Shown: positions 1 to 8,087 of the stretch, piece after piece
Position numbering within the stretch: the first letter of the stretch is position 1
Layout of the letters: each line of letters opens with the position of its first letter
Assembly: GCF_006152115.1 (NCBI RefSeq)
Contig: NZ_VDFU01000002.1
Location: forward strand, 186,001-250,000
From: Rubellimicrobium rubrum
GTDB taxonomy: Bacteria > Pseudomonadota > Alphaproteobacteria > Rhodobacterales > Rhodobacteraceae
Length of the DNA: 64,000 nucleotides
Direction: 5' to 3'
Notes under the pieces: generated by a model
The model's database searches: none
Told to the model about the DNA's origin: nothing
What the model saw: only the letters and a program-made list of their open reading frames with translations
Translations under genes and position numbers: made by a program

Positions 1-1
1 G

Positions 2-388
2 TCGCAGTACAACGTCGGCGCGCAGACCCGGCGGACGGATAACGTCGTCTGGCACGACCAGGACGTGCTGGAGATCCACCCCCACGATGCCGAGGTCCGG
101 GGCGTCAAGGAGGGCGACTGGGTCCGGCTCGCCTCGCGGGCGGGGGAGACGTCGTTGCGGGCGCTCATCACCGACCGCGTATCACCTGGGGTTGTATATA
201 CCACCTTCCACCATCCCGATACGCAGGCTAACGTCATCACCACGGACTTTTCGGATTGGGCGACGAATTGCCCCGAATACAAGGTGACGGCCGTGCAGGT
301 GGCTTTGACGAACGGACCTTCGGAATGGCAGGTGGATTACGCCGGACAGGCGGAGCAGTCCCGGCGGATCCTGCCGGCTGCCGAGTAG
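2..388 (+). CDS. fdsA: Formate dehydrogenase alpha subunit, C-terminal fragment
   Basis: This is the last ~128 residues of a molybdopterin-dependent formate dehydrogenase large subunit; the reading frame is open from base 2, so the gene starts left of the window. The visible part is the C-terminal molydopterin-dinucleotide-binding beta-barrel, with the typical stretches YNVGAQTRRT, WHDQDVLEIHP, GVVYTTFHHP and NCPEYKVTAVQV. In the family this cytoplasmic subunit oxidises formate to CO2 and passes electrons to NAD-linked FdsB/FdsG. The following fdhD and fdsD genes support the NAD-dependent FDS type. The fragment type is clear; the rest of the protein cannot be judged. Confidence 0.9.
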   Translation, partial: SQYNVGAQTRRTDNVVWHDQDVLEIHPHDAEVRGVKEGDWVRLASRAGETSLRALITDRVSPGVVYTTFHHPDTQANVITTDFSDWATNCPEYKVTAVQVALTNGPSEWQVDYAGQAEQSRRILPAAE

Positions 389-392
389 GAGG

Positions 393-1262
393 GTGCCCGT
401 GGTCCCGGGCGTGATCTCGGGCATGATCCCGGCCTCGGCCCCCACGGCGCGGGTGCGCGCCGTGACGCCGGATGGGCTGCAGGCCTCGCGCACCCTGCCC
501 GAGGAGACGCCGATCGCGCTGGTCTACAACGGCGGGACGCAGGCCGTGATGATGGCGACGCCCGCCGACATCGTGGACTTTGCCCTGGGCTTCACCCTGT
601 CCGAAGGGATCGCCCCGCATTACGACCTGCCCGATGTGGAGGTGATGGCCCACGACACCCCGTCAGGACCCGGCATCGAGGCCCGCATGTGGCTGCCGCC
701 CGAGGCCGAGCGGGCGCTCCGGTCACGCCGCCGCGCCAGCGTGGGACCGGTGGGCTGCGGCCTGTGCGGGATCGATTCGCTGGCCCAGGCCTTGCGGCCC
801 CTGCCCGTTTTGCCCGAAGCCTATGCGGGCCTAACTACCGCCGACGTGAAGTTCGCCCTGGGCGAGCTGCGCGACTGGCAGCCGCTCCATGACGAGACGC
901 GGGCTGTCCATGCTGCCGGGTTCTGGCAGCCGGGGAACGGCATCCTCATCGCCCGCGAGGATGTGGGCCGGCACAATGCGCTCGACAAGCTGATCGGGGC
1001 TTTGGCGCGGGCCCGCATCGACCCGGCGATGGGGGCCATCGCGCTGACCTCTCGGCTGTCGGTCGAGATGATCCAGAAGACGGTCATGGCAGGCTGCCCG
1101 ACGCTGATCGCCGTGTCCGCGCCCACCGCGCGGGCCGTACGGATCGCGGACGAGGCAAACCTGACCATTGCATCCACCTCACGCGGGGAGGTGCAGGTCT
1201 TCACCCATCCCCGCCGCATCGTCACCCGCCGCCGCAGGGAGGGGCCCCGCTTTGTCCGCTGA
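393..1262 (+). CDS. fdhD: Formate dehydrogenase accessory sulfurtransferase FdhD
   Basis: A 289-residue FdhD protein. The family moves sulfur from the cysteine desulfurase IscS to the Mo-bis-MGD cofactor and is needed for active formate dehydrogenase. The CxxC pair is visible as CGLCG at about residues 122-125, followed by the conserved IDS. Later family stretches include REDVGRHNALDKLIG, SRLSVEMIQK and SAPTARAV. The gene begins 4 bp after the fdsA stop; AGGAGGG at 387-393 lies so close that the in-frame GTG at 399 is a better-spaced start than the GTG at 393, and ATG 423 is also possible. It overlaps fdsD by 11 bp, consistent with one fds operon. Confidence 0.95.
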   Translation: MPVVPGVISGMIPASAPTARVRAVTPDGLQASRTLPEETPIALVYNGGTQAVMMATPADIVDFALGFTLSEGIAPHYDLPDVEVMAHDTPSGPGIEARMWLPPEAERALRSRRRASVGPVGCGLCGIDSLAQALRPLPVLPEAYAGLTTADVKFALGELRDWQPLHDETRAVHAAGFWQPGNGILIAREDVGRHNALDKLIGALARARIDPAMGAIALTSRLSVEMIQKTVMAGCPTLIAVSAPTARAVRIADEANLTIASTSRGEVQVFTHPRRIVTRRRREGPRFVR

Positions 1263-1476
1263 CGTCCAGAAGCTTGTCCGGATGGCGAACCAGATCGCCA
1301 CCTTCTTTGCCACCCAGCCCGGCGACACCCAGGCCGCCGAGGTGGCGGGCCATCTCAAGGCCTTTTGGGAGCCGCGGATGCTGACCGCGCTTTATGGCCA
1401 TGTGGAGGCGGGGGGCGAGGGTCTCTCGCCGCTGGTGCTCAGGGCCGTGGAACGGCTTCGGCAACCCGCCGCCTGA
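1252..1476 (+). CDS. fdsD: Formate dehydrogenase delta subunit FdsD
   Basis: A 74-residue protein matching the small delta subunit of NAD-dependent Mo formate dehydrogenases. The recognisable stretches are KLVRMANQIATFF near the N-terminus and HLKAFWEPRML in the middle. FdsD is thought to assist assembly or cofactor insertion of the FdsABG complex. The likely start is TTG at 1252, with GGGAGGGG at about 1237-1244 at good spacing; a longer upstream reading would run through the fdhD sequence in another frame. The next ATG (1282) would remove conserved residues. It overlaps the fdhD stop by 11 bp, and its 3' end overlaps the convergent PAP2 gene by 38 bp. Confidence 0.88.
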   Translation: MSADVQKLVRMANQIATFFATQPGDTQAAEVAGHLKAFWEPRMLTALYGHVEAGGEGLSPLVLRAVERLRQPAA

Positions 1477-2095
1477 CGTCGCGGAGCGGCTCGATCCGGT
1501 CGAGGGCGTGCAGGGTCACGTCCAGCGCCGGCGCGACCTGCGGCCAGAGACGATCCACCGCGGCCTCGGCCGCCACGCCGATCAGCGCGCCCGCCGCAAT
1601 GTCCGATGGATAATGCGCGCAGCGCGGAATCTGGATGGCAGCGATAGACGCAGCTGCGCCATAGCACGGCATTGCCGCGCCGGGATAGACCCTCGCCATC
1701 GCGCGGGCCGCAGAGACGGCGTCGGCGGTATGCCCCGAGGGGAAGGAGCTGAATGGGCCGTCCGTCGATCCCATCAGGCCCGTCTCATAGCGCCCTTCGT
1801 CGGCCAGCACATGCGGCCGGGTGCGGACCACGGTTCTCTTGATGGCGGTTTTGATGGCGGTCGCCAGGGCCACGGAGGCCAGGAGACGCGCCCCAGCCTC
1901 GGCCACGCGCCGGTCGCCGGACAGGAGACCCCCGGCCAGCGTGACCGCGCCCAGCGCGAGCATGGGGGGCTGGTCGGCGACCTCGCTCAGATGGCCAAGG
2001 GCCTGGGTGACGGGGTGATGCCGGATCTCGGCCGCCTCGTGGGCGACGGCGATGTCGGCGTCTTCGACGGTCTCGATGATGCTTTGAACTGACAT
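1439..2095 (-). CDS. PAP2-family phosphatase
   Basis: A 218-residue member of the PAP2 acid phosphatase superfamily, which dephosphorylates lipid phosphates such as phosphatidate or undecaprenyl pyrophosphate at the membrane. Visible motifs are the first phosphatase motif around KRTVVRTRP, the second as FPSGHTAD, and the third as a shortened RCAHYPSD, which supplies the His-Asp pair. Hydrophobic stretches (for example PMLALGAVTLAGGLL) fit membrane association. The start is uncertain: ATG 2095 gives MSVQS, while in-frame GTG 2113 or ATG 2110 add six residues that include the GGGAGG run. It lies downstream of the GH25 gene on the same strand; a cell-envelope role for both is an inference. Confidence 0.87.
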   Translation of the reverse strand: MSVQSIIETVEDADIAVAHEAAEIRHHPVTQALGHLSEVADQPPMLALGAVTLAGGLLSGDRRVAEAGARLLASVALATAIKTAIKRTVVRTRPHVLADEGRYETGLMGSTDGPFSSFPSGHTADAVSAARAMARVYPGAAMPCYGAAASIAAIQIPRCAHYPSDIAAGALIGVAAEAAVDRLWPQVAPALDVTLHALDRIEPLRDVRRRVAEAVPRP

Positions 2096-2182
2096 GCCTC
2101 CCGAACGCATCACGGGTCGGGAAGGTTGCGGCGGTCCTGACGGGAGCGGCGGCCCGAGGGCGCGACCGGGTGACGCGCCCGG

Positions 2183-3067
2183 TCAGAGGCTGCGGGCGGC
2201 GACCCAAGCGGCCCAGGCCTCGGGCGAGCCGGCAAAGGCGTTGAGGTCTACCGGGCCGTTGATGCCGGGCACGAGGCCTGTGCCGGAATACTGCCAGAAG
2301 GACCAGGCCGCACCGGGATAGGCCTCCTCGGGGTGGCGGGTCACGGCGCGGAGCCAGACCTCCTCGCCCTGGAGGAGCCACATCTGGTTCTCGGTCCAGA
2401 AGTCGGGGGTGATGTAGATGATCGGGCGCTGGCCGTAGTGGCTGTGCAGGATGTCGAGGAAGGTCTTAGCCTGGGCGCGCACCGTCGCGGGTTCGGGCCG
2501 GTGGCGGCACGAGGGGGACTGGGCGTTCCACTCCATGTCCAGCACGGGCGGCAGCGCGCCGCGTTCACGGGGCACGTTGGCGATGAACCAGTTGGCCTGA
2601 ATCTCGGGCGAGGTGCAGAAGTAGTAGAAATGGTAGGCCCCGCGCGGCACGCCCGCAGCGGCGGCCCCGCGCCAGTGCCCCTCGAAGCCGGGGTCGCTGC
2701 GGTCGCCGCCTTCGGTCGCCTTGATGAAGGCGAAGCTCACGCCATTGGCGCGGGCGGTGGGCCAGTCGATGGTGCCCTGCCAGCGCGACACGTCGATGCC
2801 GTGGACCGAATGGGTGGTGGGCGTTCGGCCGGGCCAGGACACCGGCTTGGCGTCGCCGAAGATCGGGGCCGCGACGCGGGCGGGTGCGGACATCCGGGGC
2901 GCCAGGGCAGCGGACTGGCTGGTGGCGCTGTGGATCTGGGGACCGCGCAGGACCGTGGCATAGGAGCCACGCGACGCCATGTGCGTCCCGCCCCCGCCGC
3001 AAGCGGTCAAAAGGGCCAGCGCCATAAGCGCCGATGCCTTGGCCAAGCCAGTCGTGATCCTTGCCAT
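2183..3067 (-). CDS. Glycoside hydrolase family 25 (lysozyme-like) lipoprotein
   Basis: A 294-residue protein with a lipoprotein signal (basic start MARITTG, hydrophobic core, lipobox LTAC at about residues 18-21) followed by a GH25 domain from about residue 85. Family hallmarks are GIDVSRWQG near the domain start, FAFIKATEG, AYHFYYFC and the catalytic acid region LDMEWN. GH25 enzymes are N-acetylmuramidases that cleave peptidoglycan. The start at 3067 was chosen because it places the signal peptide at the N-terminus; 47 further upstream codons are open but look non-coding. Lipid anchoring implies action in the periplasm on the cell's own wall. Confidence 0.9.
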   Translation of the reverse strand: MARITTGLAKASALMALALLTACGGGGTHMASRGSYATVLRGPQIHSATSQSAALAPRMSAPARVAAPIFGDAKPVSWPGRTPTTHSVHGIDVSRWQGTIDWPTARANGVSFAFIKATEGGDRSDPGFEGHWRGAAAAGVPRGAYHFYYFCTSPEIQANWFIANVPRERGALPPVLDMEWNAQSPSCRHRPEPATVRAQAKTFLDILHSHYGQRPIIYITPDFWTENQMWLLQGEEVWLRAVTRHPEEAYPGAAWSFWQYSGTGLVPGINGPVDLNAFAGSPEAWAAWVAARSL

Positions 3068-3229
3068 TCCGCGCCCCCTGCCCCGAGGCGCCGGCCTTTC
3101 GACTCGACCGGCGTTGATCGTGGCATTGTGATGCCTGCGGACCTGTGGGTGCAAGGAAAAGACGAGGTCCGCGCGCTGAATGGCGGCGCAGCGATGCAGG
3201 CGGGACACAGCTTACGGTTGTGGACCGCA

Positions 3230-3544
3230 TCAGTCCATGTGGAACTGCTGGGGGAGGAGATAAGGGAAGCTCGTGGCCGGGTCGGTCTCCACCTTCATGA
3301 TCGGGGCCATCCATTCGCCCCAGCGCTTGTTCACCGGATCGGCCGCGATGGCCTTTTGCAGCGCGGGCAGGTCGTCGCATTCGAAATACCCGAACAGCGT
3401 CAGGCCGTGGCGGAAGATGTTGTAGTTGCGGAGGCCAGCCTTTTGGAGCGCTTCGGTCATCTCGGGCCAGATCTCGTCGTGGCGCGTCTTGTATTCCTCC
3501 TCGTAGCCCGGCCGGACTTCGAGCACCCAGGCGTAGCTGGCCAT
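3230..3544 (-). CDS. rhaM: L-rhamnose mutarotase
   Basis: A 104-residue protein, the usual length for RhaM (PF05336-type ferredoxin-like fold), which interconverts alpha and beta anomers of L-rhamnose. Family stretches visible are VRPGYEEEYKTRHDEIWPEM with the catalytic-region histidine, NYNIFRHG, LFGYFECDD and NKRWGEWMAPIM. The ATG at 3544 shares one base with the stop of the upstream TIM-barrel gene, so translation is probably coupled. It is the last gene of the operon that starts at 13604. A short inverted repeat (TGGAC/GTCCA) spans its stop codon. Substrate could be another 6-deoxysugar, since canonical rhamnose enzymes are absent. Confidence 0.93.
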   Translation of the reverse strand: MASYAWVLEVRPGYEEEYKTRHDEIWPEMTEALQKAGLRNYNIFRHGLTLFGYFECDDLPALQKAIAADPVNKRWGEWMAPIMKVETDPATSFPYLLPQQFHMD

Positions 3545-4356
3545 CAGGCGTTCCCCTCCCATGCGTGGAATGCGTCGCGCAGGGCGACCGTTTCGGTCAG
3601 CACGTCATCGTAAAGCGTGCCCATGTAATCCTGGTGGACCGCCTCGAGCGCGAGGAAGCCGTCGTAGCCTGCATCGCGCAGGGTGCCGAACATGGCGGAG
3701 AAGTTCAGCGTGCCTTGCGCGAACTTGGCTTGAAGCGCCCCCGGTTTCGCCTGCCGCAGGTGGACATGGGCGGCGTGGGGGGCGAGCGGGTCCACCTCCT
3801 CCTGCCGGTAGCCCAAGCAGGCGAAGTGGGCGTAGTCGAGCGCGAGGCGCACACCCGTCCCGTCGATCAGACGGCGGACGAGAGCCGGACTTTCGGCCCA
3901 GGACTGGACGTGCGGCTCGATGCAGATGCGGTCGCGGGCGCCCGGTACATCGAGCAGGACGCGCAGGTTGTCAGTGGCGACCCGCGCCGCCTGCTCGCGC
4001 GATTGGCCGGGGTTCACGATGCCGGGGAGGAGGAAGACGGTCGGGATGCCTGCCGCTTCGGCGAAGGCCAGCACCTGTTCGAGATCGCGGGCGTTGGCCT
4101 CGGCCGTGCCGGGGAGGGCGAGGTTCCGGTCGCCGAGGCCGTCCCCGAACAGGTGGTAGTAGTTGGCGATGCCGACGCCCAAGCCCGACAGCCGCTCCGC
4201 CGCCGCCTTTGGGTCCGACAGGATCCCGGCCTTGTCGATGGCGGAGCGGTAGAACAGCCCCACGTCGATGGCCGGGATGCCGAGCGCCTTCGCCACCCCC
4301 GCGACCTCGGGCAGCGTCAGCGCCGGGAAGGACCAGGAGGTGACGGACAGGCGCAT
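3544..4356 (-). CDS. Sugar phosphate isomerase/epimerase family protein (AP endonuclease 2 TIM barrel)
   Basis: A 270-residue xylose-isomerase-like TIM-barrel protein. It opens with the first barrel strand (MRLSVTSWSFP) and carries the metal-ligand-like segments seen in this family: CIEPHVQSW in the middle, LALDYAHF, HVHLRQAKPG and a C-terminal FLALEAVHQDY. Members isomerise or epimerise keto-sugars, hydroxypyruvate or inositol derivatives using a divalent metal. It starts at 4356, where its ATG overlaps the stop of the oxidoreductase gene. Pairing with a Gfo/Idh/MocA oxidoreductase is very common in sugar catabolic operons and suggests successive steps on one substrate; the exact reaction cannot be read from sequence. 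Confidence 0.85.
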   Translation of the reverse strand: MRLSVTSWSFPALTLPEVAGVAKALGIPAIDVGLFYRSAIDKAGILSDPKAAAERLSGLGVGIANYYHLFGDGLGDRNLALPGTAEANARDLEQVLAFAEAAGIPTVFLLPGIVNPGQSREQAARVATDNLRVLLDVPGARDRICIEPHVQSWAESPALVRRLIDGTGVRLALDYAHFACLGYRQEEVDPLAPHAAHVHLRQAKPGALQAKFAQGTLNFSAMFGTLRDAGYDGFLALEAVHQDYMGTLYDDVLTETVALRDAFHAWEGNA

Positions 4357-5405
4357 CAGCCAAGCCCGGTGGGTTCGATCCGGCCCGAGGCCGCCGAGCG
4401 GTAGAGTGCGTCGAGCGCCGCCGTGACGCGCAGCCCGTTGCGGGCGTTGGACGCGTTCTCGACGACCTCGCCCGCGCAGAGCCGCGCGAAGGCCCGGACG
4501 GGCAGCGAGCCGTCATAGACCCCTTCGAGGTCGGTCAGAGGCATCGCCTCGTCGTGGCCGTCATGGCGGCGCAGCTCCAGCCGGGCGGGGAGGTTGGAGA
4601 AGGTGACCATCCCCTCGGTCCCGTAAAGGCGCACATCGGTGTGCATGCCGACATGCTTGGGCACCGTCGCCGCCCCGGACAGCGACAGGGTCGCACCGCC
4701 CGAGAAGCGGCCCATGGCGGCGTCGTAGTAGTCCACGCCCGTTGGGGATTTCACGTCGAGGCAGGCGAGGGATTCGAGCCCGGCGTCGGTCACGTAGGAC
4801 ACCCAGGCCAGCGCGTGGGACAGCTGCCCCCAGCCGTAGCCCCCCGCCCGCCGGGGATCGGCCCAGGTGGAAGGCGGTGGTCGGAAGACGTGGTCCTCCG
4901 TCTCGGCCATGGGCCTGCCGGCGAACAGGTCGTCCAGCGGCGAGCCCATCTGGCAGACGACGTGGCGAAGCTGGCCGATCCGCCCGCCCCGCACCCATTC
5001 GGCGGCCTTGGCCGAGAAGCGGGTGAAGTTGAGCCCGGTCGGCACGATCACCTCGCGCCCGGACCGTTCGGCGGCGGCGGCGATGGCGCGGGCGTCTTGT
5101 GTGGCGGTCGCCATGGGCTTTTCGACAAGGACGTGGCACCCGGCCTCCAGCCCCGCGATGGCGGGCCCGGCATGAGCGACATGGGGGGTCGCCACCACGA
5201 GGCCGTCGAGCCGTTCCTGCGCGAGCATGCGGTCGAGGTCGGCGTAGCGCCCCTTGACCCCGAAGCGGTCGCCCGCGATCCGCAGCCGCTCCGGGTCGAG
5301 GTCGCAGAGCGCCACGACCGCCACGCCCTCGCATTCCTGAAGGGTGGGGATGTGCATGAACACCGCCCACCAGCCGATTCCCACCACGCCGATCCGTGCG
5401 GTCAT
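4356..5405 (-). CDS. Gfo/Idh/MocA family oxidoreductase
   Basis: A 349-residue NAD(P)-dependent sugar dehydrogenase-type protein. The N-terminal Rossmann fold shows IGVVGIGWWAVFMHIP (a GxGxxA-like dinucleotide site), and the family motif EKPMA lies at about residues 93-97. The C-terminal half is the GFO_IDH_MocA substrate domain (GGYGWGQLSHALAWVSYV). Such enzymes oxidise the hydroxyl of inositols, hexoses or sugar acids. Its start overlaps the end of the GntR gene by four bases (ATGA) and its end overlaps the TIM-barrel gene. It probably works on the sugar brought in by the ABC importer of this operon. Confidence 0.9.
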   Translation of the reverse strand: MTARIGVVGIGWWAVFMHIPTLQECEGVAVVALCDLDPERLRIAGDRFGVKGRYADLDRMLAQERLDGLVVATPHVAHAGPAIAGLEAGCHVLVEKPMATATQDARAIAAAAERSGREVIVPTGLNFTRFSAKAAEWVRGGRIGQLRHVVCQMGSPLDDLFAGRPMAETEDHVFRPPPSTWADPRRAGGYGWGQLSHALAWVSYVTDAGLESLACLDVKSPTGVDYYDAAMGRFSGGATLSLSGAATVPKHVGMHTDVRLYGTEGMVTFSNLPARLELRRHDGHDEAMPLTDLEGVYDGSLPVRAFARLCAGEVVENASNARNGLRVTAALDALYRSAASGRIEPTGLG

Positions 5406-6112
5406 GTCCCCTCCTGCCCGATGGTGGATTGATAGACGTTCTGCATATGCGCCTCGGCCGCCCGCGCGGCGGCCTCTGGATCGCGGGTTTTGAGCGCGTC
5501 GAGAAGGCGGCCGTGGTCGAGGAAGCTCTGCTCCAGCACGCCCGCCGTCTCGGAGGCTCGCTTGCGGACCTCCAGCCCCAAGACGTTCAGGCTTTCGCCG
5601 ATACGGCGCAGGAAGGGGTTGCCCGATCCCTGCCAGATCGCCTCGTGGAAGGCAAAGTCCGAGGCGCGGAAGGCGGTGGCGTCCCGCAGCGTGCCCTCCT
5701 GCGCCAGGAGGATGGCCCCGAGCCGGTCGAGCGCTGCGTCGTCCATGCTGACCGCCGCGCGCCGGGCCACGTCGCTTTCAATGAGGGAGCGCGCGTCGTA
5801 GAGGGCGCGGATGTTCCCCTCCTCCAGAGCCAGGAAGAACTGGATGGGCGACAACAGCGCCTGCGCGTCGAGCGCGGAGATCGTGGAGCCGCCGCCCTGC
5901 CGGGACCGGACGACCCCCAGGATTGACAGGCCCCGGATCGCCTCGCGCACCGAGGGGCGGGAGACACCCAGCGACTCCGCCAAGTCGCGTTCGGGAGGAA
6001 GCTGGTCGCCGGGACGAAGCTGCCGCGCCACGACGAGGTCGAGGATGCGGCGCGCGACCTGCTCGGCCACGGATTCGCGCTGGATGGGGGTGTCGAGGGA
6101 CGGGAGGCTCAT
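5402..6112 (-). CDS. FadR/GntR-family transcriptional regulator (FCD domain)
   Basis: A 236-residue regulator. The winged helix-turn-helix lies at about residues 12-78, with the GntR hallmark LRPGDQLPPERDLAESLGVSRPSVREAIRGL and a wing ending RQGGGS. The C-terminal ~150 residues are an all-helical FCD effector domain with a metal-site-like D..FH pattern (ASDFAFHEAIW). FCD regulators bind organic acids or sugar acids and usually repress their own catabolic genes. It is embedded in the operon, overlapping both neighbours by 4 bp. The 17-bp palindrome at the operon head (13659-13675) matches the FadR-subfamily core, making this the natural candidate regulator. Confidence 0.92.
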   Translation of the reverse strand: MSLPSLDTPIQRESVAEQVARRILDLVVARQLRPGDQLPPERDLAESLGVSRPSVREAIRGLSILGVVRSRQGGGSTISALDAQALLSPIQFFLALEEGNIRALYDARSLIESDVARRAAVSMDDAALDRLGAILLAQEGTLRDATAFRASDFAFHEAIWQGSGNPFLRRIGESLNVLGLEVRKRASETAGVLEQSFLDHGRLLDALKTRDPEAAARAAEAHMQNVYQSTIGQEGT

Positions 6113-7062
6113 GCCGGCGACCTCCGCGCGAGGCGCGTGCCCAGGCGCGGGATCAGGACCGAGGCGATGAGGAGGAGGCCCACCACGCCCGTCTGGATGT
6201 GGCCGGTGACGTTCATCAGTGACATGCCGTTGCGTAGGGACAGCACGATCAGGATGGCAAGCCCTACCCCGGTCAGCGTCCCCGAGCCGCCGAAGATGCT
6301 GACGCCGCCCAGGAGGACCATGGTGATGATGTCCAGTTCGAACCCCTGCCCCACGTCGCCCCGGACCGCACCCACCCGCGCCGCGAAAAGAAGCCCGGCA
6401 TAGGCCGCGACCAGCCCCGAGGCCATGAAGATCAGGATCTTGTGCCGGGCGGTGTCGAGGCCCGCGAACTCGGCCACGTCGCGGCTGACGCCGATGACAT
6501 AGGTCTTGCGCCCGAAACCCCCGCGTTCGAGCACGACATAAAGCAGCACGAACAGGAGGACGAAGGACAGGAGGCCAAGCGGGATCGGTCCAATGAGCCC
6601 GCGCTGGCCGAGCGCGGCGAACCAGTCGGGGAAGCTGCCGATGCTGCGGTCCTCCAGCAGAATGCGGGCCACGCCTCGAAAGCCGATCAGCGTGGCGAGC
6701 GTCACGACCAGAGATGGCAGCCCCATCCGCGCGACGAACCAGCCGTTGAGGAAGCCCCCCGCGAGCCCGACCCCGAGGCAGAGGAGGCAGGCCAGCGCGG
6801 CGGGCACGCCCGCCTCGCCCACCAGCGTGGCAAAGGCGCAGGCCGACAGGCCCATCATGGAGCCCACGGAAAGGTCGATCTCGGCGTTGATGATGACGAA
6901 GGCCATCACCAGGGCGATGGTGACCTTCTCGATGGACAGCTGGAACAGGTTGACCTGGTTCTGGAGCGTCAGGAATTCCGGGCTGATCCAGGCATTCGCG
7001 GCGTAGATGAGAACCAGCACGACAAGGAGGAACGTCTCCCAGGGGCCGAGGATGCGGGTCAT
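6109..7062 (-). CDS. rhaQ: Rhamnose-type sugar ABC transporter permease (second)
   Basis: A 317-residue polytopic inner-membrane permease of the RbsC/AraH family (BPD_transp_2). About eight to ten hydrophobic segments are visible, with the family stretches NAEIDLSVGSMMGLSA at about residues 58-73, LPSLVVTLATL, GFELDIITMVLLGGVSIFGGSGT and a C-terminal LLLIASVLIPRL. It would form the translocation channel with the adjacent permease (7059-8087). Order SBP, ATPase, permease, permease equals that of the Rhizobium rhaSTPQ importer. ATGA overlaps link it to both neighbours. The sugar specificity is inferred only from the substrate-binding protein and mutarotase. Confidence 0.87.
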   Translation of the reverse strand: MTRILGPWETFLLVVLVLIYAANAWISPEFLTLQNQVNLFQLSIEKVTIALVMAFVIINAEIDLSVGSMMGLSACAFATLVGEAGVPAALACLLCLGVGLAGGFLNGWFVARMGLPSLVVTLATLIGFRGVARILLEDRSIGSFPDWFAALGQRGLIGPIPLGLLSFVLLFVLLYVVLERGGFGRKTYVIGVSRDVAEFAGLDTARHKILIFMASGLVAAYAGLLFAARVGAVRGDVGQGFELDIITMVLLGGVSIFGGSGTLTGVGLAILIVLSLRNGMSLMNVTGHIQTGVVGLLLIASVLIPRLGTRLARRSPA

Positions 7063-8087
7063 GGGGTGGCCTCCTTTGTGGCGGGCGCGGCGGCCTTTTC
7101 GCGCCGGATGCGCAGGCGGGTCAGGCGGCGCATCAGGAGCGCGTCCGCCGTGACCGCCGACAGGATAAGGAGGCCCAGCACCGCCTCGCGCCAGAACTCG
7201 GACACCACGTCCCAGCGGACGAGAGAGTTCTCGATCAGGTCCACGAGGACCGCGCCGATCAGCGCGCCGATGACCGAGCCCGAGCCGCCATTGATGCTGA
7301 CCCCGCCCAGCACGGCGGCGGCGATGGATTTCAGCTCGAACCCAAGGCCCGCGACCACGGTGATGTTGCCGAAGCGCGCGAGGAAGAAGAGCCCGGCGAG
7401 CCCCGCCAAGGCGCCAGCCGCGACAAAGGCCGCCAGCACCGTGCGGCGCGCGTCGATGCCCGCCATCTCGGCGGCGTCAGGGTTGGAGCCCACGGCATAA
7501 AGCGCGCGGGCCGGACGCAGCCGGGTGAGCGCGAGGTGGACGAGAACCACGATCACCACGGCGGCGACGAAGGCCGCGCGGAACTGCAGCCCCGCGACCG
7601 TGAAGAGCGGCAGGTTCGGGAAGTCCACGAGCCACTGCGGCAGGTCGTCGGTGGTGATGCTCTGGGCGCCCGAGAACTCGACCAGCGCGCTGCGGAAGAT
7701 GGCCATGGCGGCCAGCGTCACGATGATCGACGGCACCCCGGCATAGGCCACGAGGAGACCGTTCACGAGCCCGAACCCCGCCCCGATGGCAAGCGAGCCC
7801 AAGGCGAGCAGGATGGGATGCAGGTCCGGCGCGGTGGTCACGAGAGCACCGGTGGCGTAGGCCGAGAAGCCCACGATCGCGCCGAGGCTGAGGTCGATGT
7901 TGCGCGTCAGGATCACCAGCGTCTGCCCACAGGCGATCAGTGCCACGATGGCGACCGAGGACGAGATGCGGTTGAACAGCCGCGCGTTCAGGTAGTTGTC
8001 GATCTGGCTCGCAAAGAACGCGCCCACGAGCACGAGGACGAGGAGCAGGGCCAGGATGCGGAGCGTTCCGGGCGAAAGGCGGGTCAT
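7059..8087 (-). CDS. rhaP: Rhamnose-type sugar ABC transporter permease (first)
   Basis: A 342-residue RbsC/AraH-type permease. It begins [18 protein letters not shown] with an immediate membrane helix; family signatures are [33 protein letters not shown] and [23 protein letters not shown]. The frame stays open to 8741 upstream, but that part translates as Arg/Pro/His-rich nonsense antiphase to the ATPase gene, so ATG 8087 is the start; it overlaps the ATPase stop by 4 bp. The C-terminal ~20 residues are basic and cytoplasmic. It pairs with the permease at 6109-7062 in a heterodimeric channel. Confidence 0.87.
   Translation of the reverse strand: MTRLSPGTLRILALLLVLVLVGAFFASQIDNYLNARLFNRISSSVAIVALIACGQTLVILTRNIDLSLGAIVGFSAYATGALVTTAPDLHPILLALGSLAIGAGFGLVNGLLVAYAGVPSIIVTLAAMAIFRSALVEFSGAQSITTDDLPQWLVDFPNLPLFTVAGLQFRAAFVAAVVIVVLVHLALTRLRPARALYAVGSNPDAAEMAGIDARRTVLAAFVAAGALAGLAGLFFLARFGNITVVAGLGFELKSIAAAVLGGVSINGGSGSVIGALIGAVLVDLIENSLVRWDVVSEFWREAVLGLLILSAVTADALLMRRLTRLRIRREKAAAPATKEATP

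Noticed and set aside
3122-3135. Hairpin GGCAT-tgtg-ATGCC as terminator of the sugar operon
   Set aside because: Five-bp arms, no T-run and about 95 bp past the rhaM stop; too weak to call.
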